DNA of 64,000 bases from Triparma columacea (taxonomy: Eukaryota > Sar > Bolidophyceae > Parmales > Triparmaceae): assembly GCA_030267965.1 (NCBI GenBank), contig BRYA01000194.1, positions 60,411 to 124,410 on the forward strand, read 5' to 3'. Below, piece by piece: positions 54,601 through 63,640 of the stretch (its first letter is position 1; each line of letters begins with the position of its first letter). Made by a program: the position numbers and the translations under genes. A model generated the notes under the pieces. It did no database searches. It saw only the letters and a program-made list of their open reading frames with translations, and was not told the DNA's origin.

Positions 54601-55350
54601 TCGCCTTCCAGCCCACCCTCATGGCTGGCCTCAACAAGGACCTGAACTTTGTGAAGAAGTTCACGGTCATCTGCAACAGCAAGCCATCGGTCTACGCGTA
54701 CCCTGCGAGGCTGGAAGAGAAGAAGGAGGAGGAGAAGAAGAGGGTCACCACGGTGACCTTGAGCACCACCGCCAAGGCCAAGGCCAAGGAGGATAAGAAG
54801 AAGAAGGAGGAGGACGGGAAGGGCGATAGCATGGATGTGGACGGAGAGAAGGAGGAGGAGGAGGGAGGAGGGAAGGAGGGGGAGGAGGGGGGAGAGAAAA
54901 AGAAGGAGAAGGTGAGAAGGGTGGGGTGGGAGTTGGGGGATTGGGGGGTAGGGAAATTCCAACACCTCAACCTCCTTTTGACCCTAACTCAAACTTGTGC
55001 GCGCACCACAGAAGGGACCGGAGCCCAAATCATTCGAGCTGGCAAACCCCTCCAGGATGACCAAGGCGCAGACCAAGGTCTGCTCGGCCATGCCAGGACA
55101 GAGGTACTCCCAACTGCTCAAGGGGGACATCAGGGGAATCGTCATGCTCACCGATAGCACCCCAGCGGAGGAAGACGAGGAGGTGGAGGTCGTGAAGGCA
55201 CCGAGCGTCGAGGAGGACGAGGCACCCATGCCCGAGCCCTTCATCTGGCGGCCAGGGGGAGCGGCACCAGCAGCGACGGAAGGGGGCGGGGAAGCCAAGG
55301 AGGAGGAGAAGGGGGGGGAGGAGGAGAAGATGGATGAATCAAAGGAGTAA
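51698..55350 (+). CDS. PSMD1: 26S proteasome non-ATPase subunit RPN2/PSMD1
   Basis: Seven exons: 51698-52006, 52094-52285, 52363-52938, 53125-53948, 54042-54333, 54420-54911 and 55012-55350. All joins keep phase and give 1,007 aa (human PSMD1 is 953). An alpha-solenoid N-terminus (LLSPENKPKLIHAALVKLLS) is followed by the proteasome/cyclosome repeat torus: LGCIHQGHVGEAMELLDPYL, GGALMALGLIHA, HGAATGIGLAGLG, AGLAMGMVMLGG, RYGGMYTIALAYVGTG and SCMAVGIAMAG. These match RPN2 closely. The C-terminal HPCTTFLGLAFQPT, VKKFTVICNSKPS and YPARLEE are also RPN2 features. A Lys/Glu insert and an acidic, Gly/Glu-rich tail are longer than usual. RPN2 is the scaffold of the proteasome base and binds RPN13. Codon use is strongly biased to C-ending codons, as expected for a highly expressed gene. 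Confidence 0.95.
52966..53038 (+). repeat. 19-bp tandem repeat in RPN2 intron 3
   Basis: About four copies of GCAGGGCGGGCAGTAGCAG lie shortly after the donor of intron 3 (52939-53124) of the proteasome gene. The repeat makes this intron about twice the length of the neighbouring ones. Confidence 0.85.
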
Positions 55351-56265
55351 GAGGGTGCAGGGAGGGCAAGGTGCAGGGAGGGGAAGGAGAAGAGGAGGAT
55401 GGTAAGAGAAGGAACGCTATATGAGTAAGAAGAATAGTCTATCAAATCCAGAATCATTTGTCTTTTTCTATTATGTGGACAATGTGTACACATTAGGGAT
55501 AGGGTTAGGCGGAATTTGGGGGGGGGCTTTGGTTTGGGCGGGTTGGGTTGGAAGGAGGCAAGGGAATGGGAGGGGGGAGGAAATGTGATGAACGTTGTTT
55601 CAAAACTATGGTATTTTTGAATATAGGGAGGAAGGCGACAGTACCGAGGGCGAGTGGATGCTAGCTACGAACCTTGCTGGTGGTTTTGGGTTTGTGAGGA
55701 TGGGAAGGATTAAGGATTGAGGGCAAATTGTGTTTGCCTTGGCTAAACTAAGCTGTGAGGAGATATTATCCACTCTTAGCGCTTGGATAATACTAACAAC
55801 CGCAAATAAAAACAATCTTAACACAAACTAATTGACGAAACTCGGTGACAAGGGATTTAAAAACTAGGACATCCCGGGCGGCCTTGTCTGACAACTTCTT
55901 GGGACCCTTGGAGGAGTGAGGCTACAGGAACGTGTGGTGAAGAGGTACGTTGGGAGGGCGGGTGATCGGTGGAGGGGGGGGAGAGTAGATAGGAAGCGGT
56001 CACGGATGGAAACACCTTAAGAGAGGAGGAGGGAGGAGAAGAGGAGCCCACAACGCCCCCAATTTGATGAAAATGAACAAAATGAATTGAGCAGAGAAAA
56101 AAAAGAGAAAAATGTTCTCTGATTTTGGAAAATATAAATGCGCTTTATTTACGAACATGCCAACTTACAATATCTTCACTCACACAAAAAAACGCCGCTC
56201 CGCCACCTTCTTTTTACGCCCGTCGATCGCGAACGCACGATTTTCAGCACCTGATCAAGATCGTC
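55351..56265. other. 915-bp intergenic region with a small hairpin
   Basis: No gene is supported in this stretch. It contains a G-rich part (55505-55580) with AGGGATAGGGTTAGG at 55495-55509, and an imperfect-free inverted repeat TATTATCCA (55764-55772) / TGGATAATA (55784-55792) with an 11-base loop. An AT-rich end (GAAAATATAAATG at about 56126-56138) could hold the TATA element of the next gene. A short spliced gene cannot be excluded. Confidence 0.5.
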
Positions 56266-58836
56266 ATGGAGGGTGAGGTTGAAGCAGATGCGGGAGTCGT
56301 TAATGACGCCGGCAAGACCAACTTCGCCTCCGAGCCCCCCTCAGGCCCCAATCACACACCCTCCGCGATACGCGGTCCAGTAGATATCGATTACACAGCT
56401 CTTGGCCCCGAACAAGTCAAACTTGTCAAGCTTCTGGATGACCGAGGAGCCGTTGAAGGCCTTATTGACAATTCTACAGGCGTCGATGTGAAGATTATGG
56501 AGCTTGCTGATGTCTTCCACGACGAGCAGGACAAGATCATTGACTTTCTCCTCACCGATTGTGAGCAGGGCAAGTTCCGAAGGAAAACCCTCCAGGAGTA
56601 CGACGAAAAGGAAGGAGTCATTCATAGACTCGTCTACTGGCAGCACTACGGCAGCGGAAATAAGTTTGTTGAATTTCTCCTCGACGTCAAAGTCGTATCT
56701 CCTGACAAATCGACGAACATTATGGAATTAACATCCCTTGACGAGGACGATCTTTCTGATGAGGCAACTGCAAAGCTTGCCGAGATTCTAGCGTCAAGAA
56801 ATACCAAGACTGTCAAACGAGGTGTCATTAAGGGGCAGCTCAGCTTCACTGACTTTGAGTTTGGACAAACTGCAGTCACCATGGTGGGAACTCTCAAGGC
56901 AGAGGAGAGAGCAACAGAGATGAAATCAGAAGTTGGTGTTCGCACAAACAAAAGCTCAAAGAGTGCGCGCCCTGCGCGCCCTAGTTTCAAAAGTGACGGG
57001 AAAAGCGACACTAAGTCTGCCTATACCTCACTGAAGGGAATCCTCATTGATGTAATGGATGAGTTCAGACAGCCTGCTGTCATTGATGAGAGGAGGAGAA
57101 GACACTTTGTGGAGGAGGTCATGCCAAGAGCACCGCACCTGACAACAGAGGAGGACGCAATGTTGGAGAGGGTTGGGAGCCTAGAGAAGGAAGTCCACAC
57201 AAAAGGGAAGAGAATCAAGGGGACACTGAAGGAGGGCATTGACAAGTTCCTGTGGAGAGAGGTTGGGAAGGTTTGGGGAGCCTACAGTGTCACCTTGGAC
57301 AAGTCAGCAGAGGCTGTGTTGGCAGAGCAATCAGTTTTTGACACATATGATGCTTCCTCCATTCATATCAGCGAGAATGGAAAATTACCAAAGGTTGTAA
57401 GGGAAAATGTGGATGGAAGTAGGAGCTTTCAAGTCCATAGAGGTATTCACCTGCCTAGTCCAGCAAAAGACCGTTTGTTTGAAGCCTGGTTTACTTGGAA
57501 GGAAATTAAGTTGAGCAGTGGCCAGACTGCATACATGTTAGCTTTTGTGCCACTGACAGAGTACCCAGGAGGAGGTTTCAAGGACCTCAGTAAGGAAGGA
57601 TTTGTGCTAGCAGAGACTACAGGTGTCTACTTCATCAATGAGATCGCCCCAAATGTCTGTAGGGTGACACGTATTCAGACAGTTGATCTGCATTTCAAAG
57701 GCCTTCAAAAGACACTGATGGACAATGCTATTGACTACCTTGCAAGTAGTCAGCTTATTGAGGCCAACAGGTTGCAGGAGAAGTTCAAAAGGAATGGGAA
57801 GAAGGTTGATGCTGAAGTCAGAGGGGCATTGGTGGAGAGGATGAGGGAGGGTGTTGAGTTGGAGGAGGACCAGAAGAAGGTGTTTGGGGAGTTGGAGGAG
57901 CTCTTTGGTGGGGAGGATGAAGAAGGGTGGGGGCCTCTCAAGTCACCTTATGAGGGAGTGAAGATGGAGATCAAGTATAAGCAGCAGGAGAAAGGAAAAA
58001 AGACACTTGGTTTTGGAAGAGCCGAGTGTTTTGCTGACTGCTCAGCTGAGGAAGCAGCTGCTTGGTTCTTTGAGTTCTGCAGCAGGGAGAGGATGGCAGT
58101 GGACAAAGGGGAAGGGGAGCCTGCAAGACTTGAGATAAGGATGAAAGGACAGGGAAGGATCAACGAGAAGCTATTTGCAGTAGTAACGAAACTTCCCTTC
58201 CCCTTTCAGAAAAGAGAGATCGTCATGAGATATGTATTGCAAAAGGGACGCCAAGATGACACCATGTCTGTAGCATTTATCCCAGCTAAAGAGCAGGTGG
58301 ACTATGGGGGAAATCTAGGAAAGCTTGTACGGGCAACAACAAGTGGCATTCTCACTGCCAAGAATATTGAGGACCAAGATGGTGTTCTCCAGTGTAAACT
58401 TACATTGACCCAATTTATGGATGCAGGGGGGCATATTCCAGTCAAAATTGTCGAAAGATCTACTTCACGAGTACTAAGTGCGATAGCAGTACTCAGGGAT
58501 TCCTTCAAGCGGGATGAAGAGGTTGATAAAGCTGCACTGGTATCTCTTGCCAACATTATCAAGAATGATCTCCAAGATTATACAGATGAGGAGGAGGATG
58601 CAATCAGAAAGGGAAAGGAATTCTATGAGAAGTGCAAGATGGATAAGAACTTTGACGATCTGAAGAGTCTTGATGAGAGGGTCAAGATGAAGCTTGTTCA
58701 TGTTGATGGGGCAAGCAGTGGGACTGGTGTTGCCACTACTGTAGTTGATGCTAGTGTGGAGGAGTGCGCTGCCTACGAGATTTATATAGATTCAAGAGAA
58801 TTCCGTAAAACTTCAAAGGAGCAAGGGATCATTTAG
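56266..58836 (+). CDS. Multi-START-like protein, 5' part of a reading frame split by an in-frame TAG
   Basis: From the first in-frame ATG (MEGEVEADAGVV) the frame runs 856 aa to TAG 58834-58836. It contains several START-like lipid-binding modules. One (about 335-530) reads VWGAYSVTLDKSAEAVLA ... TRIQTVDLHFKGLQKTLMDN; one (about 595-770) reads ECFADCSAEEAAAWFFEF ... GILTAKNIEDQDGVLQCKLT. A further module begins at about 825 (DASVEECAAYEIYIDSREFR) and is cut by the stop. The same frame continues after it (YHIKKVNDHTSYYMTTRELG) and completes that module in the next entry. No splice pair removes the stop without destroying conserved sequence. It is therefore either a nonsense mutation, an error or a read-through stop. 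Base composition is more A/T-rich and less C-ending than in the neighbouring RPN2 gene. Lipid transfer or sensing is inferred from the family. Confidence 0.72.
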   Translation: MEGEVEADAGVVNDAGKTNFASEPPSGPNHTPSAIRGPVDIDYTALGPEQVKLVKLLDDRGAVEGLIDNSTGVDVKIMELADVFHDEQDKIIDFLLTDCEQGKFRRKTLQEYDEKEGVIHRLVYWQHYGSGNKFVEFLLDVKVVSPDKSTNIMELTSLDEDDLSDEATAKLAEILASRNTKTVKRGVIKGQLSFTDFEFGQTAVTMVGTLKAEERATEMKSEVGVRTNKSSKSARPARPSFKSDGKSDTKSAYTSLKGILIDVMDEFRQPAVIDERRRRHFVEEVMPRAPHLTTEEDAMLERVGSLEKEVHTKGKRIKGTLKEGIDKFLWREVGKVWGAYSVTLDKSAEAVLAEQSVFDTYDASSIHISENGKLPKVVRENVDGSRSFQVHRGIHLPSPAKDRLFEAWFTWKEIKLSSGQTAYMLAFVPLTEYPGGGFKDLSKEGFVLAETTGVYFINEIAPNVCRVTRIQTVDLHFKGLQKTLMDNAIDYLASSQLIEANRLQEKFKRNGKKVDAEVRGALVERMREGVELEEDQKKVFGELEELFGGEDEEGWGPLKSPYEGVKMEIKYKQQEKGKKTLGFGRAECFADCSAEEAAAWFFEFCSRERMAVDKGEGEPARLEIRMKGQGRINEKLFAVVTKLPFPFQKREIVMRYVLQKGRQDDTMSVAFIPAKEQVDYGGNLGKLVRATTSGILTAKNIEDQDGVLQCKLTLTQFMDAGGHIPVKIVERSTSRVLSAIAVLRDSFKRDEEVDKAALVSLANIIKNDLQDYTDEEEDAIRKGKEFYEKCKMDKNFDDLKSLDERVKMKLVHVDGASSGTGVATTVVDASVEECAAYEIYIDSREFRKTSKEQGII

Positions 58837-58875
58837 TATCACATCAAAAAGGTTAATGACCACACCTCCTATTAC

Positions 58876-61800
58876 ATGACAACAAGGGAGCTTGGGATCC
58901 CTGGGCTTTTTCCTCGTGAAAGTCGGAGTAAAGTTGCCTGGTTCAAGCAAGATGACGGCAAAGTTATCATTGATATTACAGATACAGACCAACTTCAGGA
59001 AGACTTTCCAGTAAAGGCTAGGAACGTTTTAGTGAAGATTCACACAGTGTGGGTATTCGAACCACTTGACCCTATTGGAGGTGTGCCACAAACATCAGTG
59101 ACTTTAACAACAAAGGTAGATCTTGGTGGTATTTTCTTCTCTTCAATTGTGGACAAGATTGCACCAAGGTTTCTTGCACAAGTCTCAGACTTGAGGAAGA
59201 AGTTTGACAGGAGCCAAGAGATTGACATCTTCAAGAGACAGCAGATTATTGAAAAGCTTGAGGAAATTGCAGTTGAGGGAGCACCAGGGATTGAAAATTA
59301 CTTTGACGAGATTGATGGAGCCCAAGAGATCAGTAGTGGGTTGTCTGGAACGACAATGATTAAAGCAGAGAAGGGAATGGGATGGGGGAAGACTTCAATA
59401 ACTGTGAGAGCATCCCATAAGGAAGTTGCAGCGTTCTTATGGGGCCTTATAAGTGAAGTTGAATCCCAGCTTGAGTTTCACAGATTGAACAACAAGACAC
59501 TTGTAATCACAGTTGAACACCAAGGGCATCTCACAGCTGTAAGGTTCTCAGAGGCTGGCCAGATGAAGACAGAAGTAGAAATGATGACTATACATGAGAG
59601 TTTAGGAAAGACTGCTAGCAAAAAGAGTGTAACTAAGCACCTGAGTATGGCAACTGATGCTGCTTACTACTTCGACAACCTTCTGAAGACCACTGAAGCA
59701 GGGGAACAGGACGGGAGGAGGTTTGGAGAGCAGCTGATGGAGAGAGTGAAGAAAAGGAAAGTTTGGGACAGTAGTAAAGAAGAGGTCGTGAGGGACTTTA
59801 TTGCTGCCAACAGGGCACTGAAAGAGGTTACAGAGCAGCATGGTTTCATGAAAACTATGCTTTATGCTGTGGTTATGAATAAATTTAAAAGGAGAGCAAC
59901 AAATGAGGGAGAAGAAAAGAGTGAGGAGGAAGCAAGGGGGTGGGAGATTGGGAGTGCAATGACAGCAGTCATGCTGACCACTTTGACTGCTACTCATGCT
60001 GTAGATGAGTGGGCACATCAATTCACTGAAGTGCAAGAAGTCATGAATGAACAAGAGTGGGTAAGGCCCATGCTTGAGGAGATTGTCATGAATCTATTTA
60101 TGAAGTCTACCTTAGGCTTAAAGGCAAGGGTGACAGTTGGTGCTGGCACAAGCATGGTTGATTTGCTAACTGATGTTTATGTGACGTACAAGTTTTGGAC
60201 TGATAAGAAGTATGGGTACTTTAAGGCTTCTTTGGCAAGTTTGGTAGCGTCAATTGGGATACAAATGCTTGCAGTTTGGGCGCAGAATAGAAAGTTGGGG
60301 ATGAAGAGGGTGTTAAAGGAGTGTATTCCAATCTTACTTGGGTACAAACCTGCAGTTGATGCCTATAGGGTAGCAACTGGTTCAAAACAAGATGTTGGGA
60401 CTGCAATCCCCCCAATGTTTGAATTAACAGTTATGAAAGTGGTCGAGATGTTTGCTGAGGCAATCCCTGGAGTGATTATCCAACTTATGGCTATAGCAAC
60501 AAGTGACAAAGAGGTTGGAACTTCAGCATGGCTTTCAGTTGCAGTGTCAGCAATTACAACAGGCTTTGCCTCTGCAACAATAAGTTATGACTGGGACACA
60601 GACCCTGGTTTGAGAGAAGGAACACCAGACTTTTATGGGTATATTCCTGCAAAATCAAGCAAGAGATTAGTAGTGTTTGCGTCCATGTTGCTAATCACCA
60701 CAGGAATGCTTCTAATAAGGTGTACAACAATAGTCCTTCTTGGATTAATTGGAGGTAGTTGGGCCTTACTCTACATAGGAGCTGACCTCGGTCTATACTT
60801 ATTGGTCAAGATATTGAGTGGAGACTTTTGGCACTGGAATCCATTGGGGGGTAACATAGAGATTTTGAACAGTATTTTGACCAGAGTCGTGTTAAAGATC
60901 GTTGTGGACTTCACTTCACTGGTGCAGTTTAGACATCCTAATGAAATTGGTGGAGCCTATTGGTTGTTTGGTCTTTTGTTGACCATGGGAAGTCTACCAG
61001 TGTCAGTATATATAGCTTCAACTCATGTTAATGAGAGAGCTATTGATATAGCATCATCAATTGTGAATTCTTTCATACCTATAACTATTCTATGCTTTGC
61101 TGTCTTCTTTTTTAACATTGAGAAGAAGTACTTGCACACCTTCTGGAGTACACAGAGGTCAAAGGATATGTCAATGGCATACTTCCTTGAAGGAGAAAGT
61201 GATGCAATGAAGATTGTGGTCTTTGGAAGCTCAAGGCATCATTGGGTGTCAATTGAAGGCGAGTTAAGAAAGTGGATTGAGTTAAACTGGGCTAAATGGG
61301 AAGAGGAGCAGCCAGATTGGTTCACTGATGTGATAAAATCTACGGTTCCTGCAGATTTCATTCCATCAGATGGCGATGCTAGAAGAAGAGAGAGTGTGAG
61401 AAGAGCAAGTGTTGATGCTGAAGCTGAGGGTGGTCTAGCAGGTGCTGTGAGAGCAAGTATTAGGAGAGCAAGTGTTGGCTTGGACAATGGAGGTGCACTT
61501 ATTGCTGTTAATGATACTACACAAGACTATGCAGGTTTAGATCCTAAACAAATAGGAAAGTTGTTGGGTGAGCAACTGTTGGTTACATTAAGTTTTAGGA
61601 AGAAGGGAACGACAAAGGAGGAAGCTGTCAGGTCATTTATTGGGAAAAACTACACCCTGAGACAGGCTGCAGAGAAATATGTGTTTGTCACACCAATGCT
61701 TGGCGCAGCTGTCAAGAATAAGCTGTGCAAGTTGAGGAAGGTAGAGGGTAAGGCTTTAGAGCTGGGTGAAAAGGAAGGAAGAGAGATTGGAGAGTCTCTA

Positions 61801-63411
61801 GCGAGGAGTTTGGCTGTTAATACTCTGCCAGCTGCTGCTGTAGATGCCTTCATATTAAATTTCTCTGCTCTACAGGAGCTTGATGAGAAGTATGGGTGGT
61901 TCAGACCTATGTTGGAAACAATTAGCTACAGGCTTTTGGAGGAAGTTCCTTGGGGGTTGAAGGCGAGAGTTACTGTTGGGGCTATCACAAGTATGTCTGA
62001 TCTGCTAACTGATGTGTATGTGACGTACATGTTTTGGAGTGATGGGAAGTATGGGTACTTCAAGGCTTCTTTGGCAAGTTTAGTAGCGTCAATTGGCATA
62101 CAAATGCTTGTTGTTTGGGGACAGAATAGAAAGTTGGGGATGGTGAGGGTGATGAGGGAATGCTTTCCCATTTTGATTGGCTTTAAGCCTGCAGTTGATG
62201 CATACAGGGTAGCAACTGGAGCAAAGCAAGAGGTGGGGGCTGCAGGTGAACCAATGCTGGAGATGACAGTTGTGAAATTTGTTGAGATGTTTGCTGAGGC
62301 AATTCCTGGAGTGATCATCCAACTTATGGCTATAGCATCAAGTGACAAAGGTGTTGGAACTTCAGCATGGCTTTCAGTTGCAGTGTCAGCAATTACAACA
62401 GGCTTTGCCTCAGCAACAATTAGTTATGATTGGGATACAGATCCTGGTAAGAGAGCATTCGCACCAGACTTCTATGGGTATATACCAGCAAAAGCAAGCA
62501 AGAGAAGAGTAGTGTTTATGTCTATGTTGCTGTTCACTGCAGGAATGCTTCTCGTAAGGTGTACAACAATAGTTCCTCTTGGATTAATGGGAGGTAGTTG
62601 GGCCTTTCTTTACATTGGAGTCGATCTTGGTCTCTACTTATTGGTTAAGATATTGAGGGGAGACTTCTGGTACTGGATACCAGTTGGGGGTAGGCTAGAG
62701 ATTGTTACTAGTATTCTATACAGAGTGATTGTAAAGATCATTGTAGACTTCACATCAATTGTGCATTTTAGACATCCTAATGAAGTAGGAGGAGCTTACT
62801 GGTTGTTTGGTCTTGTGATGACAATGGGAAGCCTACCATTGTCCATATTTGTAGCTTCACCTTATGTTCATGAGAATGCAATTAATATAGCATCATTGAT
62901 TATGAACTACTTCACACCAATGACTACCCTGTGTCTTGCTGTCTTCTTTTTGAACATTGAGAAGAAATACTTTCATACCTTTTGGAGCACACAAAGAGCG
63001 AAGGACAAGACCATGGCATATTTCCATGAAGGGGAAAGTGATGCGATAATGTTTTCAGTCTTTAAAAGGTCAAGAAATCATTGGGTCTCCATTGAAGGAG
63101 AAATTAAGAAATGGGTTGGCTTAAACTGGGCTAAATGGGAAGAGGAGCAGCCAGAGTGGTTTACTGATGCGATGAAGGCTAAAGTACCTGTAGATTTTAT
63201 TCCATCAGTTGGAGATGCTAGAAGGAGGGAGAGCTTTAGGAGAGCAAGTATTGATGCTGATGCTGAGGGTGGTCTAGCAGGTGCCTTGACAGCAAGTATT
63301 AGGAGAGCAAGTGTTGGAGGCGTAGAAGGTGGAGATATTATAGGGGTAGGAGGTGGGAAGGCTAAAGTAAGCAGTGTTGCTCCGATTGAAGATGAGGATG
63401 ATGGGGAGTAA
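58876..63411 (+). CDS. START / tandem XK-like multi-pass membrane protein, 3' part of the split frame
   Basis: From the ATG at 58876 the frame gives 1,511 aa and is in the same frame as the preceding entry. Residues 1-120 finish the interrupted START module (WFKQDDGKVIIDITDTD, VDLGGIFFSSIVDKIAPRFL). Two long membrane modules follow, about residues 300-840 and 885-1455, with the same order of segments. Each begins with GLKARVTVGA.TSM.DLLTD and VYVTY.FW, then YGYFKASLASLVASIGIQML, which resembles the second-helix region of XK-related scramblases. Each has MFAEAIPGVIIQLMAIA and ATISYDWDTDPG, and ends in WEEEQP.WFTD and an RRRESVRRAS-type basic motif (consensus for basophilic kinases). The modules are offset by 613 residues and share stretches of identical DNA. 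Lipid scrambling or lipid-linked membrane function is inference. If the TAG were read through, the full protein would be 2,381 aa. Confidence 0.75.
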   Translation: MTTRELGIPGLFPRESRSKVAWFKQDDGKVIIDITDTDQLQEDFPVKARNVLVKIHTVWVFEPLDPIGGVPQTSVTLTTKVDLGGIFFSSIVDKIAPRFLAQVSDLRKKFDRSQEIDIFKRQQIIEKLEEIAVEGAPGIENYFDEIDGAQEISSGLSGTTMIKAEKGMGWGKTSITVRASHKEVAAFLWGLISEVESQLEFHRLNNKTLVITVEHQGHLTAVRFSEAGQMKTEVEMMTIHESLGKTASKKSVTKHLSMATDAAYYFDNLLKTTEAGEQDGRRFGEQLMERVKKRKVWDSSKEEVVRDFIAANRALKEVTEQHGFMKTMLYAVVMNKFKRRATNEGEEKSEEEARGWEIGSAMTAVMLTTLTATHAVDEWAHQFTEVQEVMNEQEWVRPMLEEIVMNLFMKSTLGLKARVTVGAGTSMVDLLTDVYVTYKFWTDKKYGYFKASLASLVASIGIQMLAVWAQNRKLGMKRVLKECIPILLGYKPAVDAYRVATGSKQDVGTAIPPMFELTVMKVVEMFAEAIPGVIIQLMAIATSDKEVGTSAWLSVAVSAITTGFASATISYDWDTDPGLREGTPDFYGYIPAKSSKRLVVFASMLLITTGMLLIRCTTIVLLGLIGGSWALLYIGADLGLYLLVKILSGDFWHWNPLGGNIEILNSILTRVVLKIVVDFTSLVQFRHPNEIGGAYWLFGLLLTMGSLPVSVYIASTHVNERAIDIASSIVNSFIPITILCFAVFFFNIEKKYLHTFWSTQRSKDMSMAYFLEGESDAMKIVVFGSSRHHWVSIEGELRKWIELNWAKWEEEQPDWFTDVIKSTVPADFIPSDGDARRRESVRRASVDAEAEGGLAGAVRASIRRASVGLDNGGALIAVNDTTQDYAGLDPKQIGKLLGEQLLVTLSFRKKGTTKEEAVRSFIGKNYTLRQAAEKYVFVTPMLGAAVKNKLCKLRKVEGKALELGEKEGREIGESLARSLAVNTLPAAAVDAFILNFSALQELDEKYGWFRPMLETISYRLLEEVPWGLKARVTVGAITSMSDLLTDVYVTYMFWSDGKYGYFKASLASLVASIGIQMLVVWGQNRKLGMVRVMRECFPILIGFKPAVDAYRVATGAKQEVGAAGEPMLEMTVVKFVEMFAEAIPGVIIQLMAIASSDKGVGTSAWLSVAVSAITTGFASATISYDWDTDPGKRAFAPDFYGYIPAKASKRRVVFMSMLLFTAGMLLVRCTTIVPLGLMGGSWAFLYIGVDLGLYLLVKILRGDFWYWIPVGGRLEIVTSILYRVIVKIIVDFTSIVHFRHPNEVGGAYWLFGLVMTMGSLPLSIFVASPYVHENAINIASLIMNYFTPMTTLCLAVFFLNIEKKYFHTFWSTQRAKDKTMAYFHEGESDAIMFSVFKRSRNHWVSIEGEIKKWVGLNWAKWEEEQPEWFTDAMKAKVPVDFIPSVGDARRRESFRRASIDADAEGGLAGALTASIRRASVGGVEGGDIIGVGGGKAKVSSVAPIEDEDDGE

Positions 63412-63640
63412 CTAAAAGGGCAGCAAAATTTGTAGGACAAATTGATTTGATTTGGTATTGTTGTGATTATTGTGTAGTGATTTAGGTGTATGTTGAGTAC
63501 TGTGGCAGCTTTAAAATGGTTAGTGAGTATTGTTGAAGTGTAGTGGAAGTGTATGGAGTTTTTGAGAGTTGTGAAAGTGTTATAGTGGTTTGTGAATGTA
63601 AATGTAGTGTAGTAGATGTGTATGGGGATGAATAAAAGGT

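Noticed and set aside
56125..56265. N-terminal extension of the START gene to 56125
   Set aside because: It would need a non-ATG start. The first in-frame ATG is at 56266 and the extension shows no conserved text.
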